From assembly GCA_003518245.1 (NCBI GenBank), contig DOZA01000333.1, positions 1 to 19,479 on the forward strand: a stretch of 19,479 bases of DNA, read 5' to 3'. Below are positions 1-5,706 of this stretch, piece after piece; position 1 is the first letter of the stretch, and every line of letters begins with the position of its first letter. The notes below the pieces were generated by a model that worked only from the letters and a program-made list of their open reading frames with translations, made no database searches and was not told the DNA's origin. The position numbers were made by a program, and so were the translations under genes. The stretch is from Bacteroidales bacterium. GTDB lineage: Bacteria > Bacteroidota > Bacteroidia > Bacteroidales > VadinHA17.

Positions 1-1
1 A

Positions 2-46
2 GAGGCTAAGGCTGAGGTGAAAAAGGAAGAAAAGGAAGAAAAATAA
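2..46 (+). CDS. rpsP: 3' end of a probable ribosomal protein S16 gene (partial)
   Basis: Only the last 14 codons and the TAA stop (44-46) are inside the window. They read EAKAEVKKEEKEEK, a strongly charged lysine/glutamate/alanine tail. Bacteroidota S16 proteins commonly carry such a C-terminal extension, and rpsP normally lies directly before rimM, which is the next gene here. The assignment therefore rests on gene order and tail composition; no S16 core is visible. Any other protein with a basic/acidic tail would look the same in this fragment. The gap to rimM is 43 bases, consistent with one transcript. Confidence 0.6.
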   Translation, partial: EAKAEVKKEEKEEK

Positions 47-89
47 GCCACAGACCTGAGTAAGATAACCATTAGCGGGATATATACCC

Positions 90-614
90 GTGTCAGATAA
101 AACATTGATATTACTAGGAAAAATCATTAAGGTGCATGGATACGGCGGAGCCGTAATTTTGAGGCCTGATGATTACATTACTCATGAGCTTCAGGAAATG
201 GAATGGGTTTTTATAGAGATAGATAAAAAACCTGTTCCATTTTTTATTACCTCGGTTAAAGAACACACATCGGGTAATATAGTCCTTAAGTTTGATAATT
301 ATGACAGCAGCGAGAGAATGAAAGAATTTATTGGCTGCAATGTGTTCACCGGACAGGAGGGTACTGACGATAAGAACAAATTGCCTCACTACTTAATACT
401 TGCAGGATACAGTATTTATAATCAGGCAAATGAATATATCGGAACTGTTAAAAAAGTTATGAGCATGCCTATGCAATATATGCTTGTGCTCGAAGGTGAT
501 GAAAATGATGAATTACTGATCCCCATGAACGAAGAATGGTTAATAGAACTTGACAAAGAGAATGAAACCATTATTATGGATCTTCCTGATGGTATAGTGC
601 AAATCAATAAATGA
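90..614 (+). CDS. rimM: Ribosome maturation factor RimM
   Basis: A 174-residue protein, the usual RimM length. RimM binds ribosomal protein S19 in the 30S head and helps late 16S rRNA folding and processing in the cytoplasm. The N-terminal beta-barrel (about residues 5-88) opens with LGKIIKVHGYGGAV, the family's typical G-(K)-I-x-K-x-HG-x-x-G start. The C-terminal PRC-barrel (about 98-170) contains AGYSIYNQANEYIGTVKKV, then MQYMLVLEG and LLIPMNEEWL, matching the family's terminal 'IP' strand and final DLPDGI. The start is GTG at 90; there is no in-frame ATG before the conserved N-terminus, so GTG is needed to keep the domain intact. It lies 43 bases behind the probable rpsP tail, the usual S16-RimM order. 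No terminator hairpin is evident after the stop. Confidence 0.93.
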   Translation: MSDKTLILLGKIIKVHGYGGAVILRPDDYITHELQEMEWVFIEIDKKPVPFFITSVKEHTSGNIVLKFDNYDSSERMKEFIGCNVFTGQEGTDDKNKLPHYLILAGYSIYNQANEYIGTVKKVMSMPMQYMLVLEGDENDELLIPMNEEWLIELDKENETIIMDLPDGIVQINK

Positions 615-712
615 TATTCCTTAAATCAAAATTTTTAATCAACCTGCATCAATTACATTAATGGGTCGTCTTTATTATGTATTGACGATAAAACCTATTA
701 AACAATATAATC

Positions 713-1399
713 ATGAAGAAATTTCTAAGCTTAATTCTGGCTGTTATGCTAACAGCCGGTTTTACTTATTCACAGGAAAAAGAAAACAGGGATGTAGCTG
801 ATTTTACAGGTGTTGCATTTGGAGTAGCAGGAAAATTAATACTGGAGCAAGGCAATAACTTCAGGGTTACCCTTGAAGGAGATAAGGATTACCTTGATAA
901 GATAGAGACTATCATCAGGGGTGACAGGCTTGTTATCAGGCATGAAAGATGGTATTCATTCGGGATTAACAAGAAAGTAACTGTTTACGTGATAATGCCT
1001 GAAATAGAGGACCTTACAGTTTCAGGATCGGGCATGCTGATTGCAGAAGGTGCGATTAGAACCGATGACCTTGATATAAACGTGAGTGGTAGTGGTAATA
1101 TAGAACTTGCTGACCTGAACGCTGAATCTGTAGACTGCAGTATATCCGGATCAGGATCAATAGAGCTTAATGGTGAGGCAGAAGAAGGAGAAGTATCTAT
1201 AAGCGGATCAGGAAATTATGATGGTCGTGATTTCAAAATAAATAGCATGGATGTTTCTATTTCGGGTAGCGGCACATGCAGGGCACTGGTTAATGAGGAC
1301 CTTGAAGCGAGGATTTCAGGCAGCGGCGATATATATTACGATGGCAGCCCAAGGGTGGATGCCAGGGTATCAGGTTCAGGGAAAGTCAGGAAGAACTAG
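713..1399 (+). CDS. Secreted DUF2807 / GIN-domain beta-helix protein
   Basis: A 228-residue protein with an N-terminal signal peptide (hydrophobic residues 4-18, likely cleavage near YSQ at 19-21), so it is exported. The rest matches the Bacteroidota 'putative auto-transporter adhesin head GIN' family (DUF2807). It starts with RDVADFTGVAFGVAGKLIL, where such proteins have a short strand-rich lead-in, and then has seven SGSG turns beginning at residues 104, 125, 145, 164, 184, 202 and 220. The spacing of 18-21 residues with alternating hydrophobic residues (LTV, DIN, CSI, VSI) predicts a stacked beta-helix. No outer-membrane barrel or Por sorting domain is present, so it may be periplasmic or loosely surface-bound. 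The cellular role of the family is not established. It is transcribed alone; 98 bases separate it from rimM, and the downstream gene is convergent with only 8 bases between the stops. Confidence 0.85.
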   Translation: MKKFLSLILAVMLTAGFTYSQEKENRDVADFTGVAFGVAGKLILEQGNNFRVTLEGDKDYLDKIETIIRGDRLVIRHERWYSFGINKKVTVYVIMPEIEDLTVSGSGMLIAEGAIRTDDLDINVSGSGNIELADLNAESVDCSISGSGSIELNGEAEEGEVSISGSGNYDGRDFKINSMDVSISGSGTCRALVNEDLEARISGSGDIYYDGSPRVDARVSGSGKVRKN

Positions 1400-1407
1400 T
1401 CTGTATA

Positions 1408-1977
1408 TTATCTTATTATCTTAAACTGCCCGTTAATTTCTATTTTAATGATTGATGAGGCAGTTTTGCTTTTTGTTTCATCCTGTCGCAAAGGGACAAT
1501 ATAATCAACTGATTCTTTAATCTTTTCAGTTATATCCGCATAACTTCCCGGAGGAGCATCACCCGTAATATTAGCAGAAGTTGATACAATAGGTTTTCTT
1601 AACCGTGATATTAATTCAGAGCAAAAATCATCTTTTACTATCCTTATACCCAGAGAACCATCACCGGATATAAGCGCGGGGGCAATATTCCTGACACCAG
1701 GGTAAACAAGTGTAAGGGGACTGTCGCCAGCCTCTATAAGCTGCCATGCAATATCGGGAACCTGTTTTACATAATACTGTAACCTGGATACGGTATCAAG
1801 TAATATCAGCATGCTATGACTGTCATCTCTTTGTTTGATATTGTATATCTTCTTAACGGCTTTACTGTTTGTTGCATCGCAGCCCAGCCCCCATATTGTG
1901 TCTGTGGGGTATAGTATTATACCTCCATCTCTTAAAATGTCAGCAGTATTTCTAATAATCTCTTTAATGGTGCTCAT
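1408..1977 (-). CDS. tsaC: L-threonylcarbamoyladenylate synthase (TsaC/YrdC type)
   Basis: A 189-residue YrdC-domain protein. It makes L-threonylcarbamoyl-AMP from threonine, bicarbonate and ATP, the first step of the t6A37 modification of ANN-decoding tRNAs in the cytoplasm; the TsaBDE proteins finish the job. Visible motifs are the N-terminal YPTDTIWGLGCDA (23-35), the KQR substrate-binding segment (48-50), and the STSAN block (132-136) followed by G and PPGS. There is no C-terminal Sua5 domain, so this is the short TsaC form rather than Sua5. The start ATG at 1977 lies 21 bases after the dapD stop, so the two are probably co-transcribed although their pathways are unrelated. Its stop lies 8 bases from that of the convergent DUF2807 gene. 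Confidence 0.93.
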   Translation of the reverse strand: MSTIKEIIRNTADILRDGGIILYPTDTIWGLGCDATNSKAVKKIYNIKQRDDSHSMLILLDTVSRLQYYVKQVPDIAWQLIEAGDSPLTLVYPGVRNIAPALISGDGSLGIRIVKDDFCSELISRLRKPIVSTSANITGDAPPGSYADITEKIKESVDYIVPLRQDETKSKTASSIIKIEINGQFKIIR

Positions 1978-1998
1978 TATAAGGCAGTAAATATTAAA

Positions 1999-2814
1999 TC
2001 AGATATCTACATTATGTTCCCTCAGGGCATCATTCAGCGAGGTTTTCTTATTAGTTGACTCTTTTCTTTTACCAATTATAAGGGCACAGGGCACCTGGTA
2101 TTCACCAGCGGGAAATTTTTTCGTGTGAGAACCCGGTATGACAACTGATTTAGGAGGCACATAACCCCTGTAGGTTTTCAGTTCTTCTCCTGTCACATCC
2201 ATTACCTTTGTTGATCCGGTTATTACCACGTTAGCCCCCAGCACTGCTTCACTTGCAATATGAGCACCTTCTACAATAACGCACCTTGAGCCTATGAAAC
2301 AATTGTCTTCAATGATCACAGGTGCTGCCTGTACGGGTTCAAGAACACCACCTATGCCAGCCCCACCACTAAGGTGAACATTCTTTCCAATCTGTGCACA
2401 GGAGCCTACGGTAGACCATGTATCAAGCATGGTGTCCTTATCAACATATGCACCAATATTCACATAACAGGGCATCATAACCACTCCCTTGCTTATATAG
2501 GCACCATACCTGGCTACTGCATGCGGGACAACTCTTACGCCCAGCTCCCTGTAGTTTTTTTTCAGCCTGATCTTATCATGAAATTCAAAAGGGCCTGTTT
2601 CAATGACTTCCATTTCCTGTAAAGGGAAATAAAGGATTACAGCTTTCTTAATCCACTGTTTTACCTGCCATCCCTTTTTTGAGGGTACTGCCACTCTCTC
2701 CCTGCCTGTGTCAAGAAGCTCGATTACTTCCCTTATAGCACTTATGGTTGTTTTATCATTTAATAAATCCCTGTTCTCCCAGGCCTTTTCTATAACTTCT
2801 TTCAGCTCTTTCAT
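1999..2814 (-). CDS. dapD: 2,3,4,5-tetrahydropyridine-2,6-dicarboxylate N-succinyltransferase
   Basis: A 271-residue enzyme, the normal DapD length. It transfers succinyl from succinyl-CoA to tetrahydrodipicolinate in the succinylase branch of lysine and meso-diaminopimelate synthesis, in the cytoplasm. A helical N-terminal domain (1-90) is followed by a left-handed beta-helix of hexapeptide repeats (about 95-215). Family hallmarks include RVVPHAVARYGAYI (94-107), DTWSTVGSCAQIGKNVHLSGG (131-151), GIGGVLEP (153-160), IIEDNCFIGSRCVIVEGA (167-184) and the closing YRGYVPPKSVVIPGS. All are intact. Its presence suggests this organism uses the succinylase route rather than the aminotransferase (DapL) or dehydrogenase (Ddh) shortcut, although those genes would lie elsewhere. 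It is the first gene of a two-gene unit with tsaC; a -7 promoter box lies 20 bases upstream. Confidence 0.96.
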   Translation of the reverse strand: MKELKEVIEKAWENRDLLNDKTTISAIREVIELLDTGRERVAVPSKKGWQVKQWIKKAVILYFPLQEMEVIETGPFEFHDKIRLKKNYRELGVRVVPHAVARYGAYISKGVVMMPCYVNIGAYVDKDTMLDTWSTVGSCAQIGKNVHLSGGAGIGGVLEPVQAAPVIIEDNCFIGSRCVIVEGAHIASEAVLGANVVITGSTKVMDVTGEELKTYRGYVPPKSVVIPGSHTKKFPAGEYQVPCALIIGKRKESTNKKTSLNDALREHNVDI

Positions 2815-2833
2815 TCTCAGATGTTTTGTTTAA

Positions 2834-2841
2834 CAAATGTA
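2834..2841 (-). promoter_or_regulatory. Bacteroidota-type -7 promoter box for dapD-tsaC
   Basis: Read on the minus strand this is TACATTTG, an exact match to the Bacteroidota -7 consensus TAnnTTTG, placed 20 bases before the dapD ATG. Transcription would start a few bases further on, giving a 5' leader of about 15 bases. I do not see a clear -33 TTG at the expected 19-21 base distance, so this call rests on one box and position alone. Confidence 0.45.
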
Positions 2842-2861
2842 AACAGATAATTTGAAAGTTA

Positions 2862-2936
2862 TATTGTTGAAAAGTGTAATCATTTAATCGGAAACGATTC
2901 AACAGATTAACGATTCAATAATTCAATAAATATTAT
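2862..2936. repeat. AT-rich spacer with ATTCAA-type repeats, left of the S9 peptidase gene
   Basis: The spacer between dapD and the S9 peptidase gene holds TATTGTTGAA (2862-2871), then GATTCAACAGATTAACGATT and two near-identical octamers, TTCAATAA, running into ATATTA. The first element is nearly the inverse of the later TTCAACA/TTCAATA units. A longer and more regular version of the same pattern lies on the other side of the peptidase gene (5453-5580). The units here are imperfect. No function can be assigned; such low-complexity spacers may be slippage products or fold as weak terminators. Confidence 0.4.
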
Positions 2937-2964
2937 ACAGCATATTATAATTTCTTAGAAAGTT

Positions 2965-2972
2965 TATCTTTG
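2965..2972 (+). promoter_or_regulatory. Bacteroidota-type -7 promoter box for the S9 peptidase gene
   Basis: TATCTTTG matches the Bacteroidota -7 consensus TAnnTTTG exactly and lies 70 bases before the chosen ATG (3043). Transcription would begin near 2978, leaving a leader of about 65 bases. That supports the start at 3043 over the in-frame TTG at 2998, which would sit within about 20 bases of the predicted RNA end. No TTG is seen at the expected -33 position, so confidence is moderate. Confidence 0.45.
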
Positions 2973-3042
2973 TAAGAACTACAGGATTATATCCGCCTTG
3001 GTAACGTTAAGAAGCAAAAATATTAACCTAAATACTATTATT

Positions 3043-5454
3043 ATGAAAAGATTATTCTTATTGTTCAGCCTCCTGGCAATGGTTCTGTCCTTATCATTCG
3101 GACAAGAAGGGCTTAAATACCAGAAACCACCTGAAGATATCGTAAAGATAATGACGGCAAAACCTACTCCTTCAGTGAATATAAGTCCTGATGGGAATAC
3201 TGTCATACTTACTGAGAGGCCCGGAATGCCTTCTATTGATGATCTTTCGAGGGAAGAACTTCGTATTGGCGGGCTCAGGATAGACCCTGCTGTTAACGGG
3301 CCAAGCAGACGGTCATATGCAACGGGCATTTCCCTCATGAATATTGATGGTACAGGAAAGCGGATTATTAAAGGATTACCCGAAAACCTTAAACTGGGAG
3401 CTCTTTCATGGTCAAATGATGGTAAATATTTCGCTTTTACCAATACGACTGCCAACAATATAGAATTATGGCTTGGGGATATTGAATCCATGGAGGTTAA
3501 GAAAATAGATGATAACCTTAATACGGTAATTGGTTATGGTGGGTTCAGATGGTTGCCTGATAACAAAAGTATTATATACAGAACTGTAATACCGGGAAGA
3601 GGGGAATGTCCTGAACCTTCAGCGGTGCCTGAAGGTCCTGTTGTTCAGGAAAACCTCGGTAAAAAAGGTGCTGCCCGGACTTTCCAGGATTTACTTGAGA
3701 ATCCTGTTGATGAAGCAATATTTGCATATTATACAGGCTCGGTCATAAAAATATGGAATGGATCAACTACAGAACAAATAGGTAAACCAGCAATATATGG
3801 ATCTGTTAATCCCTCACCGGATGGTAAGTATTTACTGGTTCAAACCGTCGAAAGACCTTTCTCTTACAGCGTACCGTACTATTACTTTCCTTCTACAGTA
3901 GCTATATGGGATATGGACGGGAACATGGTTAAGAAATTGGCTGAGCTGCCTTTAAAAGAAAACCTGCCCAGGGGATATGATATGACATTTCCTGAACCTT
4001 CAGGATTCTCCTGGAGGAACGACAGGCCTTCAACAGTACTATGGATTGAACATCTTGATGGTGGTGACTTTAACAAGGAAATGGAGTACCATGACCAGGT
4101 ATTTATCCTGGGTGCACCTTTTGAAGGCGAACCTATAGAATATGTATCTACAAAACTGAGATTTGGGGGTATTACCTGGGGTAATGATGATGTGGCGATA
4201 CTGAGAGAAAGATCAAGAAAGGAAAGGCTCAATGTGCAGTATATGTTTGATCCTGATGACCCTATGGGGACAAAAAAAGAGATATTCAGGCTGCAGTCGG
4301 AGGACAGGTATAATAATCCTGGTAGTTTTGCAACCACTGAAAATGAATACGGGCAGAGAGTTCTTCTTTTTGCTGACAGGGGAAGATCACTATACCTGAG
4401 TGGCAGGGGAGCATCACCCGAAGGCGATCGTCCTTTTATTGATAAATACAGGATTAAAGATGGTTCTACAACCAGGCTGTGGAGGTCAGAAGCCCCATAT
4501 TATGAAAGTGTTGCTGATATGATTCCCGGTAAAGACAACCTGGTTATCACTTCAAGGGAGTCAGTGGATATGCCACCGAATTACTTTATTCGGAACCTGA
4601 AGAATGGTCAACTTACCCAGATAACAAATTTTGAGAATCCCTACCCACAGCTTGTAGGAGTAAGTAAAAAGCTTGTAAAATATAAGAGGGATGATGGTCT
4701 GGACCTGTCGTTTGAACTATACCTTCCCAAAGGATATGATAAGGAGAAAGTCGGGCCACTGCCTGCAATTTTATGGGCATACCCCCGCGAGTATAAAAGC
4801 CCTGATGCTGCAGGACAGGTATCCGGTTCACCATACAGGTTTATCAGGGTGAGTCCCTCATCCATCCTGGTATTTGTTACTCAGGGGTATGCAGTGATGA
4901 ATAATGCTGCTTTCCCTATTGTTGGCGAAGGCGACAAGGAACCGAATGATAATTTCAGAGAGCAGCTGGTGGCTAACGGTAAAGCTGCCATAGACAAAGG
5001 AGTGGAGATGGGTGTTGTTGATCCTGAAAGGGTAGCTGTGGGTGGACATTCATACGGTGCCTTCATGACAGCCAACCTGCTTGCACATTCACGCCTTTTT
5101 GCGGCCGGTGTTGCAAAAAGTGGTGCTTATAACCGTACACTGACACCCTTTGGTTTCCAGAATGAAAGACGCTCATTCTGGGAAGCACCTGACCTGTACT
5201 TCTATATGTCACCATTTATGCATGCAGAGAAGGTTAAGGATCCTATACTGCTGATTCATGGTCAGGCTGATAATAACAGCGGCACCTTTCCCCTGCAGAG
5301 CGAGAGGTATTATGCTGCTCTTAAAGGTCACGGCGCTACGGTCAGACTGGTGATGCTGCCAAAGGAAAGCCATGGATATAGTTCGGCCGAATCACTGATG
5401 CATATGCAGTGGGAAACATACAGATGGCTTGAGAAATATGTGAAGAATAAGTAA
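3043..5454 (+). CDS. Secreted S9-family serine peptidase, glutamyl endopeptidase-like (S9D type)
   Basis: An 803-residue protein from the ATG at 3043. That start gives a clean signal peptide, MKRLFLLFSLLAMVLSLSFG, so the enzyme is probably periplasmic or exported; an upstream in-frame TTG would put 15 unlikely residues before it. Residues about 30-550 have repeated SPDG/WSNDG-type strands of a beta-propeller, and residues about 560-803 form an alpha/beta hydrolase domain. The triad is visible: Ser670 in GGHSYGAF, Asp743 in HGQADNNSGT and His777 in KESHGY. The N-terminal segment (PEDIVKIMTAKPTPS, LSREELRIGGLRIDP, SYATGIS) and the HGQADNNSGT and ESHGYSSAES blocks resemble plant chloroplast glutamyl endopeptidase (CGEP) more than classical prolyl oligopeptidase or DPP4, from memory of those families. 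Glu specificity is an inference. Likely role: degrading peptides for nutrition. The gene is transcribed alone. Confidence 0.88.
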   Translation: MKRLFLLFSLLAMVLSLSFGQEGLKYQKPPEDIVKIMTAKPTPSVNISPDGNTVILTERPGMPSIDDLSREELRIGGLRIDPAVNGPSRRSYATGISLMNIDGTGKRIIKGLPENLKLGALSWSNDGKYFAFTNTTANNIELWLGDIESMEVKKIDDNLNTVIGYGGFRWLPDNKSIIYRTVIPGRGECPEPSAVPEGPVVQENLGKKGAARTFQDLLENPVDEAIFAYYTGSVIKIWNGSTTEQIGKPAIYGSVNPSPDGKYLLVQTVERPFSYSVPYYYFPSTVAIWDMDGNMVKKLAELPLKENLPRGYDMTFPEPSGFSWRNDRPSTVLWIEHLDGGDFNKEMEYHDQVFILGAPFEGEPIEYVSTKLRFGGITWGNDDVAILRERSRKERLNVQYMFDPDDPMGTKKEIFRLQSEDRYNNPGSFATTENEYGQRVLLFADRGRSLYLSGRGASPEGDRPFIDKYRIKDGSTTRLWRSEAPYYESVADMIPGKDNLVITSRESVDMPPNYFIRNLKNGQLTQITNFENPYPQLVGVSKKLVKYKRDDGLDLSFELYLPKGYDKEKVGPLPAILWAYPREYKSPDAAGQVSGSPYRFIRVSPSSILVFVTQGYAVMNNAAFPIVGEGDKEPNDNFREQLVANGKAAIDKGVEMGVVDPERVAVGGHSYGAFMTANLLAHSRLFAAGVAKSGAYNRTLTPFGFQNERRSFWEAPDLYFYMSPFMHAEKVKDPILLIHGQADNNSGTFPLQSERYYAALKGHGATVRLVMLPKESHGYSSAESLMHMQWETYRWLEKYVKNK

Positions 5455-5580
5455 TTGTTGAACAGGGGTGTTTAATTGTGTAAGATAATTACTGAAGATT
5501 TCAGCCGGGGACAACAAATCAACAACCCGATTCAACCTTTAACAATTTAACAATTCAACAATTCAACAATTCAACAAATA
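5453..5580. repeat. Spacer with AACAATTC octamer tandem repeats and a matching upstream inverted copy
   Basis: Five consecutive octamers run from 5541 to 5580: AACAATTT, three perfect AACAATTC, then AACAAATA. Near the start of the same spacer, AATTGTTGAA (5453-5462, overlapping the peptidase stop codon) is an exact 10-base reverse complement of TTCAACAATT, which occurs in the array at 5554-5563 and again at 5562-5571. An RNA from this spacer could pair its ends in more than one register. This could act as an AT-rich terminator-like fold after the peptidase gene or simply be slippage-grown low-complexity DNA. A weaker version lies before the same gene (2862-2936). Confidence 0.65.
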
Positions 5581-5623
5581 TTCAGACATGTTAATATTTG
5601 GATATTCTTTATTATCGTATGAC

Positions 5624-5653
5624 TTGTATATATCAAAAAGTCAGATACTTTTG
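5624..5653 (+). promoter_or_regulatory. Bacteroidota-type promoter for hppA
   Basis: A complete two-box match to the Bacteroidota housekeeping promoter: -33 TTG at 5624-5626, a 19-base spacer, and -7 TACTTTTG at 5646-5653 (consensus TAnnTTTG). The predicted RNA start is near 5658-5660, giving a leader of about 47 bases before the hppA ATG at 5707. It should also drive the downstream PLP-enzyme gene, which starts 9 bases after hppA. Confidence 0.68.
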
Positions 5654-5706
5654 CATAATTAATAAATTCGAGCTTTAAATTTAGCATAACATAAAACTTA
5701 ATACAT

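Noticed and set aside
666..688. Small inverted repeat TCGTC/GACGA before the DUF2807 gene
   Set aside because: A 5-bp stem with a 13-base loop is expected by chance in AT-rich DNA, and there is no associated T-run or operator-like context.
2998..3042. In-frame TTG start that would extend the S9 peptidase by 15 residues
   Set aside because: The extension would sit before a complete signal peptide that begins at the ATG 3043, and the -7 box at 2965-2972 puts the RNA start only about 20 bases before it.
3882..4337. A 151-codon open frame on the minus strand inside the S9 peptidase gene
   Set aside because: It is antisense to the beta-propeller region, low-complexity Ser/Leu/Pro composition, and has no recognisable domain.
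5541..5580. Octamer array considered as a CRISPR-like array
   Set aside because: The units are 8 bases and directly abutting without spacers, and there is no cas gene nearby; it is a simple tandem repeat.
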